Position numbers and translations under genes: made by a program. From Pyramidobacter porci (GTDB lineage Bacteria > Synergistota > Synergistia > Synergistales > Dethiosulfovibrionaceae): a DNA stretch of 64,000 nt. Under the pieces are notes generated by a model. That model was not told the DNA's origin. It was given only the letters and a program-made list of their open reading frames with translations, and made no database searches. Positions within the stretch are counted from its first letter, which is position 1, and every line of letters begins with the position of its first letter. The stretch spans positions 123,547-187,546 of the forward strand of contig NZ_VUNH01000005.1 of NCBI RefSeq assembly GCF_009695745.1, in the 5' to 3' direction. Below, one piece after another: positions 1-8,723 of the stretch.

Positions 1-2
1 CG

Positions 3-1007
3 CACGGCAATCCGCGCCTGCTCGAAGCGATCCGCGCCTATTATCAAAGCTGGAACATGGATTACGGCACCGAACAGATCACCATCACCAACGGCGGCTC
101 GGAAGCGCTGCTGATCGCCATGATGGCGCTCTGCGATCCCGGCGACGAAATCCTCGTTTTCGAACCCTTTTACGCCAATTACAACGCGCTGGCGCGAGCG
201 CTCAACATCACCGTCCGCGCCATTGCGACGCATGCCGAAAACGGCTATGCGCTGCCGGACGAGGCGCACGTGGAGCGCGGCATCACGCCGCGCACCAAAG
301 CCATACTGCTGACCAATCCCGGCAACCCCACGGGGCGCGTCTATACGCCCGCGGAGATGGAACTGATCTCGCGCGTCGTACGCCGTCACAACCTGGCGCT
401 GATCGCCGACGAAGTGTACCGCGAGTTCGTCTACGGAGCTTCGTATCGCAGCTTCGGCGCCATGCCGGAACTGGACGAGCATCTCGTGCTCGTCGATTCG
501 CTCTCCAAGCGCTACAGCGCCTGCGGCGCGCGGATCGGCGCGCTGCTGAGCCGCAACAAAGAGTTCTGCGTCCAGATCATGAAATACTGCCAGGCCCGCC
601 TGTGCTGCCCCGAGCTGGAACAGATCGGCGCCGCCGCGCTTTACGCCACGCCGAAGAGCTATCTCGACGGCGTCAACGCCGAGTACCGCCGGCGGCGCGA
701 CACGCTTCAGCGCGAACTCGCCAAAATCCCCGGCGTCGCCTGTTCGTCGCCGCAGGGCGCTTTCTACGTGATGATCAAAATGCCCATCGACGACGCCGAA
801 AAGTTCGCGATCTGGCTGCTGGAACACTTCGACAGCCACGGCGAGACCGTCATGTTCGCGCCCGGCAGCGGCTTTTACGCCACGCCCGGCCTCGGCAGGG
901 ACGAAGCGCGCCTGGCCTACGTACTCAACTGCGCCGATCTCACCCGCGCCATCGAGATTCTCGGCGAAGGGTTGAAGGCCTATCCCGGCACGAAACTGCT
1001 GGCGTAA
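3..1007 (+). CDS. Class I/II PLP-dependent aminotransferase, 5' end outside window
   Basis: Fold-type I aminotransferase of the aspartate aminotransferase superfamily, transferring an amino group between an amino acid and a 2-oxo acid in the cytoplasm. The reading frame is open from base 3 (HGNPRLLEAIRAYY), so the N-terminus lies upstream of the window. Visible motifs are NPGNPTG near base 315, the acidic ADEVYREF segment, and SLSKRYSACGARIG, whose lysine (codon about 507-509) should form the Schiff base with PLP. About 334 residues are present; the family is usually 380-400, so roughly 50-60 residues are missing. Substrate specificity cannot be told from sequence. It ends 33 bp before the convergent GNAT gene. 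Confidence 0.9.
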   Translation, partial: HGNPRLLEAIRAYYQSWNMDYGTEQITITNGGSEALLIAMMALCDPGDEILVFEPFYANYNALARALNITVRAIATHAENGYALPDEAHVERGITPRTKAILLTNPGNPTGRVYTPAEMELISRVVRRHNLALIADEVYREFVYGASYRSFGAMPELDEHLVLVDSLSKRYSACGARIGALLSRNKEFCVQIMKYCQARLCCPELEQIGAAALYATPKSYLDGVNAEYRRRRDTLQRELAKIPGVACSSPQGAFYVMIKMPIDDAEKFAIWLLEHFDSHGETVMFAPGSGFYATPGLGRDEARLAYVLNCADLTRAIEILGEGLKAYPGTKLLA

Positions 1008-1040
1008 AACACCCCCGCGAAAAGCCGCGCCGGAATCCTG

Positions 1041-1547
1041 TCACACTTCCATAGAGTAACGCTCCTCCCACAACGGACGCCCGAGCGTGATTTGCTGCGC
1101 GCGCCCGTCACGGACAAAGCCGTTCTTTTCGTAGAATCGCCTTGCTCGGATGTTGTCGCACAGCACCCATATCGTGAGGCGCGAATAGCCAAGGGACTTC
1201 AGCCTCTTGATGCAGAATTCCAGTCCGGCCTGGGTGGCCGGAGTTCCCCAGAAATCGGGATGAAAGTAGATCGAGTATATCTCTCCGACGCAGTCAGGTT
1301 CGCCATCCTCGTGACTTCGGTACAGGGAAGCGACACCGGCGGGACGGCCGTCGACCGTGAACAGATAATATTCTTCCCGCCGGGCGGCAATCGCACGGGC
1401 AAATCTCTCCGCCTGCTTGTCCGCGGTAAACGCCGCGACGATTTCGTCGGGGACGATTCCTTTGTACGCCGTCCGCCATGAGCGCGAATGGATCTTTCCC
1501 ATGGTGAAAGCGTCTTCCGTTTTCGCCATGACGGCCCCGAACTTCAT
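1041..1547 (-). CDS. GNAT family N-acetyltransferase
   Basis: Predicted acetyl-CoA-dependent N-acetyltransferase of 168 residues, acting on an unknown amine. The N-terminal half carries IHSRSWRTAYKGIVPDEIV, typical of small GNATs. The acetyl-CoA-binding region follows (DFWGTPATQAGLEFCIKRLKSLGY), then LWVLCDNIRARRFYEKNGF, the usual end of the fold. I start at the ATG of MKFGAV because a GGAGG lies about 8 bases upstream. An ATG five codons earlier (1562) with an AAAGGA before it is an alternative. It is monocistronic and convergent with the aminotransferase; a strong hairpin at 1587-1626 separates it from the M20 gene upstream. Confidence 0.88.
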   Translation of the reverse strand: MKFGAVMAKTEDAFTMGKIHSRSWRTAYKGIVPDEIVAAFTADKQAERFARAIAARREEYYLFTVDGRPAGVASLYRSHEDGEPDCVGEIYSIYFHPDFWGTPATQAGLEFCIKRLKSLGYSRLTIWVLCDNIRARRFYEKNGFVRDGRAQQITLGRPLWEERYSMEV

Positions 1548-1586
1548 GCGCCTCGCCTCCATTTCGTCCTTTCGTTGCGGCCATGC

Positions 1587-1626
1587 AAGAGGCGGCCCGC
1601 CGACGTGTTCCGGCGGGCCGCCTCTT
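1587..1626 (-). terminator. Intrinsic terminator hairpin after the M20 gene
   Basis: A perfect 14-bp G+C-rich stem (GAGGCGGCCCGCCG paired with its complement) around a short loop, extended by AA/TT pairs. It lies downstream of the M20 amidohydrolase on the minus strand and just upstream of the GNAT gene. The U-tract is short. Confidence 0.7.
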
Positions 1627-1734
1627 TGACGTTCGGCATCGAACGTTTCACGCGGGACTTCTCGTAAGAAAAACGTCCTGCGAGCTTTCTCTTCGATTCT
1701 CTTTCCGCTTTCGCGGCGTCTCTCGCTTTATCTC

Positions 1735-2910
1735 CTAGCGCGCCGCTTCGGTCAGGAAATCCGCCGCGAACTGGGCCATCACGGCACTGCCGCGCTTGAG
1801 GATGCTCTCGTCCACGTCGTACTTCTCCTGATGGTTCGTGTAAACGTAGCCTTTTTCCTCGTTGCGGCTGCCGATGAAGCCGAAGATGTAGCGGCATTTT
1901 TCGCCGAACCACGAGAAATCTTCGCTGCCCATGATCGCGGGCATGTGCCCGACGCCTTCCTCGCCGTACAGTTTAACTACGGCGTCATGGGCAATGCGGT
2001 TCAGCTGTTCGTCCTCGTTGATCACGGGCAGGGTCAGATACTTGTATTCGAGCGTGCCCGCAGCGCCGAAGGCCGAGGCGGTGTCGGCGATAACGCGGCG
2101 CATGGCCTCCTCCACCGAGGTATCGGCTTTGAAGGTGCGCACCGTGCCCTCCATTTCCACCTCGCGGGGCACGCAGTTCCAACGGTCGCCGCCGTGGATC
2201 GTGCCGACGGTGAGCACGAGGGGATTGAGCGGGTCGTTCATGCGCGACACGCACTGCTGCAAGTTGTTGACGATCGCCGCCGAAACGGCGATGGCGTCGA
2301 TGCCCAGATGCGGAGCCGAGCCGTGAGCCGACACGCCCGTGACGGTAATTTTAAACTGATGGCAGCAGGCCATGCGGTTGCCCGGCGTCACGTCGATCAG
2401 CCCGCTCTCCAGCACGCCCCAGATGTGAGCGCCGTAAATGGCCTCGACGCCGTCCAGCGCGCCCTCGGCAAGCATGGCTTTGGCGCCGGTAGCCACCTCT
2501 TCGGCGGGCTGGATGATGAGGCGCACGTCGCCGTGCAGCTCGTCCTTCACCTCGTTGAGGATACGTGCCGCGCCCAGCAGCATGGCCATATGATTGTCGT
2601 GGCCGCACGCATGCATTTTGCCCTCGTTTTTCGAGGCGAACGGCAGACCGGTCTGCTCCTTTACGGGCAACGCATCGATGTCGCTGCGCAGCGCCACCGT
2701 TTTGCCGGGATGGCCGCCGTGGATCGTGGCCGTCAGACCGCAACAGTTTTCCAGCTCTCTGATGTCGGTGACGCCCATGGCCTCGAGGTCGCGGCGAAGC
2801 TGCGCGCGCGTCTCCTTCTCCTCGCCCGACAGTTCCGGGCAGGAATGGTAATAGCGGCGGCGTTCGATGATATAGGATTCGTACTTGTCGGCAAGAGCTT
2901 TGATGTCCAT
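1735..2910 (-). CDS. M20 family N-acyl amino acid amidohydrolase
   Basis: Zinc-dependent amidohydrolase of the M20D type (HipO/AbgB/aminoacylase-like), 391 residues, full length for the family. It would hydrolyse N-acyl amino acids or short amino-acid conjugates in the cytoplasm. The hallmark YYHSCPELSGEE occurs near residue 20, the metal-binding ACGHDNHMAMLLGAA near 100, and QPAEEVATGAKAML near 135. The dimerisation domain includes TGVSAHGSAPHLGIDA near 190, and MGSEDFSWF lies near the C-terminus. It sits 78 bp downstream of a polytopic transporter on the same strand, so the pair probably imports and cleaves one substrate class. The exact substrate is unknown. Confidence 0.9.
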   Translation of the reverse strand: MDIKALADKYESYIIERRRYYHSCPELSGEEKETRAQLRRDLEAMGVTDIRELENCCGLTATIHGGHPGKTVALRSDIDALPVKEQTGLPFASKNEGKMHACGHDNHMAMLLGAARILNEVKDELHGDVRLIIQPAEEVATGAKAMLAEGALDGVEAIYGAHIWGVLESGLIDVTPGNRMACCHQFKITVTGVSAHGSAPHLGIDAIAVSAAIVNNLQQCVSRMNDPLNPLVLTVGTIHGGDRWNCVPREVEMEGTVRTFKADTSVEEAMRRVIADTASAFGAAGTLEYKYLTLPVINEDEQLNRIAHDAVVKLYGEEGVGHMPAIMGSEDFSWFGEKCRYIFGFIGSRNEEKGYVYTNHQEKYDVDESILKRGSAVMAQFAADFLTEAAR

Positions 2911-2988
2911 AATGCATTTCTCCTTTCAATCGCTTCCGACGCGGAAAGCTGTCAGGCTATGGCTTTCCGCGCACCTATTGCACTCCGT

Positions 2989-4203
2989 TTAGAACAGCTT
3001 CTCGAAGATTCCAGCCACGAAGACGGACGTAATCGTGACGGTAACGAAGCCGCCGACGATCATGGCCGGCATGAGGATGCCCGACAGGTAATCGTGCTCT
3101 TCGTCGTTTTCGGCCAGAGCCCTGCAGATCGACTCGGTGATGACGGCATTGGGCGGAAAGCCGTACAGGGCGGTCAGCGAAACGGAGAACGCCAGCGGAA
3201 TGGAAAGTTTGACGACCTTCGCCGCGATGAAGGCAAACAGCAGCTGGCCGGAAACGCCGGTAACGATCAGCTGCGCCAGGGGCAGGATGATGGACTTGAG
3301 CATCTCGGGGGTGCAGTCTTTCAGCCCGTCGAAAATGTACATCATCAGCGCGAACATGACGATGCCGAAGGAGTTGCATTTCGTCAGCGAATTTTCGTCA
3401 AGGAAGCCGATCGACGTGAACAGCACGCCGAGCAGCAGGCACCAGATCGCGCCGCTGATCTTGCCGATGGGACCGAAGGAGACGCCGCCCATGACCGTGG
3501 CGAGATAGCCGACGATCCCCAGTTTGAGCAGCACCACCACCGCCGAATCAAATTTCTTCGGCACGGGAGGAAGCAGCTTGCGGCGCACCGCGGCAGCGGC
3601 CAGGACGGCCTGCTCTTCCGTGACGCCGTTGGCGTCGGATTTGCCGGCGCGGAAGTTCCTGATCAAGCGGCGCCCTTCGTTCTGGAGGAAGATCGCCGTC
3701 AGAGGATAGCCCGCGAAACCCTGTACGCAGTACATGGCGATGGCGAACACGCCGACGGCCGTCATCCCCTTGGCGATGGCCGCCTGCTGCATGATCGAAG
3801 CGGCGACGATACCGCCCGTCAGAGGCGGCAGGCCGGCGATGACGAAGCTGCGATCCATGAACAGCGGGCAGACGAAGTAACCGGCAAGGCACATGCCGGC
3901 CAGACCGGCCAGCGCCACAACGACGACCTTCCACTGCTCCATCAGCTGTTTGAAACTGATAATCGTGCCCATGTGCACCAGCAACAGGAAAATGCCCGTG
4001 CTCGCGCCGAAGGGGATCAGCACCGAATTGCTGACCAGATCGTGAGGCACGCCGTGCCAGTATCCCAGCAGCATCAGGCAGGCCGTGACAAAAACCGAGG
4101 GAACCCAGGCTTTCGTGATCGTGGAAACCCATTCGCCGATGACGTACATCAGACCGCAGATGGCAAACGCCGCCATGAAATTGTACTTAAAAAACTCAAG
4201 CAT
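2989..4203 (-). CDS. Polytopic membrane transporter-like protein
   Basis: Inner-membrane protein of 404 residues with about ten hydrophobic segments. I chose the ATG of MLEFFKYNFMAAF; the upstream extension of the open frame is polar and follows no ribosome site, whereas GAAGGAG lies about 12 bases before this ATG. The segment LPPLTGGIVAASIMQQAAIAKGM resembles the glycine-rich re-entrant regions of Na+-coupled carriers such as GltS, but the similarity is only general and I do not name a family. A soluble loop falls near residues 205-235. Its placement before an M20 amidohydrolase suggests uptake of that enzyme's substrate. This role is an inference from context. Confidence 0.75.
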   Translation of the reverse strand: MLEFFKYNFMAAFAICGLMYVIGEWVSTITKAWVPSVFVTACLMLLGYWHGVPHDLVSNSVLIPFGASTGIFLLLVHMGTIISFKQLMEQWKVVVVALAGLAGMCLAGYFVCPLFMDRSFVIAGLPPLTGGIVAASIMQQAAIAKGMTAVGVFAIAMYCVQGFAGYPLTAIFLQNEGRRLIRNFRAGKSDANGVTEEQAVLAAAAVRRKLLPPVPKKFDSAVVVLLKLGIVGYLATVMGGVSFGPIGKISGAIWCLLLGVLFTSIGFLDENSLTKCNSFGIVMFALMMYIFDGLKDCTPEMLKSIILPLAQLIVTGVSGQLLFAFIAAKVVKLSIPLAFSVSLTALYGFPPNAVITESICRALAENDEEHDYLSGILMPAMIVGGFVTVTITSVFVAGIFEKLF

Positions 4204-4422
4204 AATCTCTTCTCGCTCCTTCTCGACACACAAGATTTTGCCGAAAAAACTTTCCGTCCCCCGGAACAAAAGTTTCTTCGGAACACATCGCAACAGCCGG
4301 CCCAAACGGGCCGATTGCCTGCGGATGGAAGTAAGTATACCGTCCGCGAAGAAATTTTGCAAATTTTTTCTGCGCTGTCCGTTTTTTAGCAAAACAAACT
4401 TTCTATTCCCCCGCAGAATCAT

Positions 4423-4487
4423 AACCACCGGCAGTGCCGGTGGTTTTCGTTTTACAAAAAAACTCCCGGCAGAAAACCTGCCGGGAG
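4423..4487. terminator. Two terminator hairpins in the 4204-4679 gap
   Basis: The gap between the transporter and the proline-rich genes holds two perfect hairpins. One is at 4423-4445 (10-bp stem, followed by TTTTCG on the plus strand). The other is at 4463-4487 (10-bp stem CTCCCGGCAG), preceded by a run of A at 4455-4462 that becomes a U-tract on the minus strand. The second fits termination of the proline-rich gene at 4680. I see no gene in the rest of 4204-4679. Confidence 0.7.
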
Positions 4488-4679
4488 ACGTTCGTTACGT
4501 CGCCGATTTAAGTGAGGTTCATCCTCGTTTTCGTTAAAACGGGCAAAGAGTCTTCGCCCTCTTCAGAGCGCCAAAGGCGCGTCGAAAACTGCATGAAATC
4601 GCGCGCCGCATGCTTTTTGCGGCGCGGCCGCGCGCCGGCGCGGCATTTTCAACGATGCTTTCTCATTAAAAAATCAGTA

Positions 4680-5132
4680 TCAGTTCGCGCCGCCAAGGAT
4701 CGCTCCGAGCAGCAACATGGCGCCGCCCACAACGAACAGATCGTCGCGGTCACGGTGACGATGGTATCTTGGAGGGGGCGGCGGAGGCGGGCGGTGTCCA
4801 TACGAAGGCGGCGGAGGCGCGGGATGGAACCCCGGGCCGCCGGGGCCGCCCGGACGAGGCGGAGGCGCGGGGCGGAACCCCGGACCGCCGGGACCGCCCG
4901 GACGAGGCGGCGGCACGGGGCGGAACCCCGGACCGCCGGGACCGCCCGGACGAGGCGGAGGCGCGGGGCGGAATCTCGGACCGCTTGGACCGCCCGGTCC
5001 AGGGGTGCCGCGCAGAGCGGCAATTTGGTTCACGGTGACTTTCTTTGAAGCGGCGTCCGCTGTTCCCGCCACGTTCAGAACGGCAACAGCCGCAACGACA
5101 AGAACGATGCCAGCCAGTTTTTTCTTATGCAT
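4680..5132 (-). CDS. Exported proline/glycine-rich repeat protein
   Basis: A 150-residue protein with an N-terminal signal peptide (MHKKKLAGIVLVVAAV, likely cut after the ADA near residue 27). Four 16-residue units of the form GGPGGPGFRPAPPPRP span residues 47-110, followed by a Pro/His/Arg stretch. It ends in a short hydrophobic glycine-rich tail, VVGGAMLLLGAILGGAN. The tail closely matches that of the next gene (GGAMLLLGVLVGAAANSGD), so the two are paralogues with diverged repeat bodies. The tail could sit in a membrane or form a glycine-zipper contact. Function is unknown; the family is not one I recognise. It is co-oriented with two further exported proline-rich genes. Confidence 0.75.
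   Translation of the reverse strand: MHKKKLAGIVLVVAAVAVLNVAGTADAASKKVTVNQIAALRGTPGPGGPSGPRFRPAPPPRPGGPGGPGFRPVPPPRPGGPGGPGFRPAPPPRPGGPGGPGFHPAPPPPSYGHRPPPPPPPRYHRHRDRDDLFVVGGAMLLLGAILGGAN
4803..4994 (-). repeat. Four tandem 48-bp coding repeats
   Basis: Four in-frame 48-bp units encode residues 47-110 of the proline-rich protein. Units two and three differ only by a valine/alanine change; units one and four are more diverged. Such nearly identical units are prone to slippage, so copy number may vary between strains. Confidence 0.85.
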
Positions 5133-5200
5133 GGAAAAACCTTCTTGTCTGCAACAGTTCAGTGTCCGCAGGACACTGAAAAATTAGATTTTGGGAAGTT

Positions 5201-5629
5201 TCAGTCGCCGCTGTTGGCGGCCGCGCCGACCAGCACTCCGAGAAGGAGCATGGCGCCGCCGATTTTCAGCGCGTCGTGGTCGTCGTGATGACGATCACGA
5301 CGGGGCGGAGAGGGAGGAGGATTATAACCCCCGGGCGCGGGAGGCTGAGGTGCAGGCCGTCCTGGCATCGAACGGTCCGGGCCGGGGTGGTTCGGAGCGG
5401 GAGCAGGACGGTTGGAGTCCGGACGATTCGATTCAGGCCGCGGACGGTCGGGCCCCTGTCGGTCAGGCGCAGGCATCGGACGAGGCGGTGCCGGACGATC
5501 AGCGCCGCTCCGCGGCGACATGTTTTCTGCCGCGACATTGCCGCGGACGGCTGCAAAAGTCGCCGCCGGATACGAGAGGACAAAAGATCCCAAAAGCAGC
5601 GACGCAAACAGAGCGCGTGTAACTTTCAT
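5201..5629 (-). CDS. Exported proline-rich protein, paralogue of the 4680 gene
   Basis: A 142-residue protein with signal peptide MKVTRALFASLLLGSFVLSYPAATFAA. A low-complexity body rich in Pro, Arg, Asp and Asn follows (DRPRPESNRPDSNRPAPAPN), then a histidine/aspartate cluster (RRDRHHDDHD). The C-terminal hydrophobic tail GGAMLLLGVLVGAAANSGD matches its neighbour. The body has no exact repeats, unlike the 4680 protein. It lies 68 bp upstream of that gene on the same strand and 85 bp downstream of the third exported gene. The His/Asp cluster could bind metal, but nothing in the sequence proves it. No function can be assigned. Confidence 0.72.
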   Translation of the reverse strand: MKVTRALFASLLLGSFVLSYPAATFAAVRGNVAAENMSPRSGADRPAPPRPMPAPDRQGPDRPRPESNRPDSNRPAPAPNHPGPDRSMPGRPAPQPPAPGGYNPPPSPPRRDRHHDDHDALKIGGAMLLLGVLVGAAANSGD

Positions 5630-5714
5630 CAGAACTCATTCCCTTCTTCAGGCGAAGAAAACGGACGGATTCTCCGCCTTTCCGTCATCAAAATCCGGCA
5701 TCGTGAAAAGTTGC

Positions 5715-6293
5715 CTACTTGGCCGCCGGAGCTTCGACGGCGGTGGACGTCTCGGGCGCACCCTGCTGGGGAGCTGGAGGCACCATCATGCAGGGGCAGC
5801 GGTACATCGGCGCCACGAAATAAGGCATCATCGGCATCATATACGGGCCGTGCGGGCCGAATCCGGGCGCGGCAGGAGCGGGGCGTTCCTCGGGACCGTG
5901 CGGACCGGGGCCGCTGCGATGCTGGCGGTCGTCGGGCTTGGGAGCATTGCCCTCAAGAATCTGCTTCACTTCCCACTCACGCACCTTGGCGTGCAGTTCT
6001 TCGGACTTCTTCAGCATCTCCAGCGCTTTGGCCGCGTCGGGTTTGTCCTTGCCCAGCTCGAGACGAAGATCCTTTTCCAGGCTTTTCATTTCCGCGAAAG
6101 CGTTTTTGATTTCCTCAGGCGCTTTCTCAGAAAGGCGCTTGTCTTCTTCCCAGCGCTGCATCCGCGGAGGCGGTGGGGGCATGCCGGGGCCGCCGTGAAT
6201 TCCCTGACCGGGACGAGTCGGAACGGCCCATGCCGCTGTGCTGCCGAGAATTGCGATCGCCAAACCGCCAAGGACAAGGCGTGTCTTTTTCAT
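5715..6293 (-). CDS. Exported Spy/CpxP-like helical proline-rich protein
   Basis: A 192-residue exported protein: signal peptide to about residue 23 (AWA), then a Pro/Gly linker, then a charged helical region from about 45 to 110 (LSEKAPEEIKNAFAEMKSLE and ALEMLKKSEELHAKVREWEV). The helical region resembles periplasmic heavy-metal or stress proteins of the Spy/CpxP type. The tail is rich in Pro, Met and aromatic residues (PYMMPMMPYFVAPMYRCPCM), including a CPC that might bind metal. GGAGG precedes the ATG by about 9 bases. It is the first gene of the minus-strand exported trio and is divergent from a two-component system, which makes joint regulation plausible. The Spy/CpxP likeness is judged by eye only. 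Confidence 0.72.
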   Translation of the reverse strand: MKKTRLVLGGLAIAILGSTAAWAVPTRPGQGIHGGPGMPPPPPRMQRWEEDKRLSEKAPEEIKNAFAEMKSLEKDLRLELGKDKPDAAKALEMLKKSEELHAKVREWEVKQILEGNAPKPDDRQHRSGPGPHGPEERPAPAAPGFGPHGPYMMPMMPYFVAPMYRCPCMMVPPAPQQGAPETSTAVEAPAAK

Positions 6294-6511
6294 TTTACAT
6301 GACCTCCATATGATTGTTTTTCATGAAGATTGCGTCGCAGGAGAGCTTCTCTCGCGTTCTCCCTCGAACGTGCTCCAAGTATAATTGAAAAGCCCCCGCC
6401 GCACATTGAAGAATTCACCAATCAGCCGTCTGCGGATTTTCACAGGAAAATTTTTACGCCTTGTCCCTGACTGTCCAACCCCGCCATCGCGAAAGATTGT
6501 ACAGATTTCCA

Positions 6512-6540
6512 TTCCCAATCCGATTTTTCGGCGATACAAT
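6512..6540 (+). promoter_or_regulatory. Possible promoter of the two-component operon
   Basis: TTCCCA and TACAAT are separated by 17 bp, ending 52 bp before the response-regulator ATG. The -35 match is weak (4 of 6). Confidence 0.4.
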
Positions 6541-6592
6541 AAGCACGGTACCGGATAGCGACTCCATTTATAAAACAGGAGGTTCTTTCATA

Positions 6593-7240
6593 ATGATTTC
6601 AATCGTTCTGGCCGATGACCATCCGCTCACCCGCGCCGGACTGGCCGCTCTCATCAACGAAGAAGAAGGACTTAACCTGCTCGGCGAAGCGTCCGACGGC
6701 AAACAGGCCTGGGAAATGATCGAAAAGCTCAGGCCCGACGTGGCCCTGCTCGACATCCGCATGCCGGAAATGGACGGCATCACCGTGGCCCGCAAAGTCA
6801 AGGACGCCAAGCTGCCGACGAAGGTCATCATGCTCACGGCCTACAACGCCCAGCCGTATATCGTGGCGGCGCTTTCGGCCGGCGCGCGCGGCTTCATCGT
6901 CAAGACGTCGGCGGTCATGGAGCTGACGCAGGCCCTGCAATCGGTGATCGGCGGCGGCATCTATCTCGATTCCGCCATCGCCAACTCCGTTGACTCTGCG
7001 TCGAACGAATTGGAACAGCTCTCGCCGCGCGAACGCGAAGTGCTGCTGCTTTCGTCCCAGGGTTTTCCCGTCAAAGAAGTGGCGGCGAAGCTGTTCATCA
7101 CCGAACGCACTGTTCAGGCCCATCTCTCCTCCGTCTACGCCAAGTTCGGCGCCAAGAACAAGACCGAAGCCCTGATCATCGCCCTGAAAAACGGCGTGAT
7201 CCTCGTCGACGAACTGCTCGAAGGGGAACTTCCCTCATGA
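6593..7240 (+). CDS. NarL/FixJ family response regulator
   Basis: A 215-residue DNA-binding response regulator. The receiver domain has the acidic pair in LADDHPLTRAGL, the phospho-acceptor Asp54 (ALLDIRMPEMDG), and the conserved threonine and lysine regions (IMLTAYNAQ, GFIVKTS). A LuxR-type helix-turn-helix follows from about 145 (LSPREREVLLLSSQGFPVKE, then TVQAHLSSVYAKFGAKNKTE). The ATG at 6593 follows a strong AGGAGG; the frame is open farther upstream but without a start signal. Its last bases overlap the histidine kinase start in an ATGA, so the two are translationally coupled. Targets may include the divergent exported proline-rich genes, which is an inference. Confidence 0.93.
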   Translation: MISIVLADDHPLTRAGLAALINEEEGLNLLGEASDGKQAWEMIEKLRPDVALLDIRMPEMDGITVARKVKDAKLPTKVIMLTAYNAQPYIVAALSAGARGFIVKTSAVMELTQALQSVIGGGIYLDSAIANSVDSASNELEQLSPREREVLLLSSQGFPVKEVAAKLFITERTVQAHLSSVYAKFGAKNKTEALIIALKNGVILVDELLEGELPS

Positions 7241-8628
7241 GCAGACGCCGCTGGCTGCTCCCCGCCATTCTCATGATGATCCTCGTGCCGACGCTGTCCG
7301 CCCTGATTTTTTCGGGCTTTGGCCTCTACCAGCAGCAGCGGGCCATGGCCGGAATGGCGTCGCGCTACGCCCAAAGCCTGGCGCGCAGCATCGTCCGCGA
7401 GGAGAGCGGTGCGAGCAACGAATCGCCGCTGCAGCGCCACCGGCGCATGGGGCTGTTCCTGAAAATGCTCACGCTCGGACCGCCCGTGCCCGGCTGGATC
7501 GCCACGGTCGGACCGGGCGGCATCAAGCTGCAGGGATCGCCCGGCAGCAAGATCACGCCCGAACTGGGGCTCGCCGTCAACCGCGCCTTCGCCAGCGGCG
7601 AGATGCAGCTTCTCTCAGTGCAGATCGATCCGCATCCGCCCTCGGCCGCGGCCGTCTATCCTTATCCCGATGGCGTCCGCGCCGTCGTCGTCGTCATCTC
7701 CAAGTTTCTCGTGCCCGGGCCGATGCGCGATCTCGTTTTCCTGCAGCAGTTCATGACTATCGGCGTCAGCGCCATCGCCCTGATCGGCATCTGGCTTTTA
7801 TGGCGCTGGTGCGTGACGCCGCTGCGCCGTCTCGCCGCGCAGGTGGAGACGCTGCACTGGGGCCGGGACGTGCTGCTCGCCGAAGCCGCGCCGCCGCTGC
7901 CCGAGCTGCAGAACATGCAGGAGGCGCTGTCGGAACTCTCGGTCAGCGCCGTCGACCGCGAGACTTTAAAGAAGAACTACGTCGGCGACATCGTGCGCAC
8001 CCAGGAAGAAGAGCGCACCCGCCTCGCCCGCGAGATCCACGACAGCCCGCTGCAGACTGTGGCGTCCCTGATCCAACGCATTCAGCTGGCACAGCGCGGC
8101 CTGGGCAGGCCCGAGATCGACCGCGAACGCGTCGGCGGACACCTTGCCGCCGCGCAGGAAGCCGCCCTCACCGCCGTGCAGGAAATGCGCGACGTCTGCG
8201 ACCGGCTCTCGCCGCCGTGGCTCAGTCTCGGCGCCGTGCGCGCCCTGGAGGAGATCTCCAACCGTCTCAGCCGCATCCACAACGTCGCCGTCACGGCTGC
8301 CGTCGAAGGCTGCGCCGATGCGCTCAGCGAAAAGGATGTGCTGGCGCTGTGCCGCATCGTCCAGGAAGCGGTCGCCAATTCCGCCCGGCACGGCCACGCC
8401 GCGGCCGTCGAAGTCAAGCTGGCCTGCGGCGACGGCTACCGCCTTACGATCGCCGACGACGGCTCCGGCATCGACCGCGAATTCGATCCCGAGGTCCTGC
8501 GCGTGCAGGGGCACCGCGGCATCGCCAGCATGACCGAACGCGCTACGCTGATCGGCGCATCGTTCTCCATCTGTCGCCGCCCCGAGGGCGGCACGCTGAT
8601 CGCCGTCGACATCCCCGCCGGGCGATGA
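7237..8628 (+). CDS. NarX/DegS-type sensor histidine kinase
   Basis: A 463-residue membrane sensor kinase. A first transmembrane helix spans about residues 5-25, an extracytoplasmic sensor domain about 30-165, and a second helix about 170-190 (FMTIGVSAIALIGIWLLW), followed by a HAMP-like linker. The HisKA_3 dimerisation box ERTRLAREIHDSPLQTVASL has the phosphorylated His268. The ATPase domain shows IVQEAVANSARHGHA (N box) and IADDGSGID (G1). The residue after HDS is proline rather than the more usual leucine or glycine. The sensor domain matches nothing I recognise, so the signal is unknown. It overlaps the response regulator by 4 bp. Confidence 0.92.
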   Translation: MSRRRWLLPAILMMILVPTLSALIFSGFGLYQQQRAMAGMASRYAQSLARSIVREESGASNESPLQRHRRMGLFLKMLTLGPPVPGWIATVGPGGIKLQGSPGSKITPELGLAVNRAFASGEMQLLSVQIDPHPPSAAAVYPYPDGVRAVVVVISKFLVPGPMRDLVFLQQFMTIGVSAIALIGIWLLWRWCVTPLRRLAAQVETLHWGRDVLLAEAAPPLPELQNMQEALSELSVSAVDRETLKKNYVGDIVRTQEEERTRLAREIHDSPLQTVASLIQRIQLAQRGLGRPEIDRERVGGHLAAAQEAALTAVQEMRDVCDRLSPPWLSLGAVRALEEISNRLSRIHNVAVTAAVEGCADALSEKDVLALCRIVQEAVANSARHGHAAAVEVKLACGDGYRLTIADDGSGIDREFDPEVLRVQGHRGIASMTERATLIGASFSICRRPEGGTLIAVDIPAGR

Positions 8629-8638
8629 GCGCGCCTTC

Positions 8639-8690
8639 GACAAAAGCCGCCACGGAGAAGCGGCGAAGCGGAGAAAAAAATTCAAAAGAG
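8639..8690 (+). repeat. REP-like interspersed repeat, copy 1
   Basis: An intergenic purine-rich stretch (GACAAAAGCCGCCACGGAGA, then AGCGGC, GCGGAGAAAAAAA) directly after the kinase stop. It resembles a second copy at 13471-13516 and an inverted copy at 13594-13651. All three share a GACAAAGGC-like start, a CGGAGA core and an A-rich end. Confidence 0.5.
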
Positions 8691-8723
8691 ATATGATATG
8701 GAGCGCCCCAGAACCATCCATAT

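Noticed and set aside
1831..4389. An 852-codon open frame on the plus strand
   Set aside because: It is antisense to the M20 and transporter genes; its translation is low-complexity (His, Asp, Arg, Gln-rich), as expected from G+C-rich shadow frames, with no domain or start signal.
4803..4994. 48-bp tandem repeats as a CRISPR-like array
   Set aside because: Units are contiguous, in frame and coding; there are no spacers.
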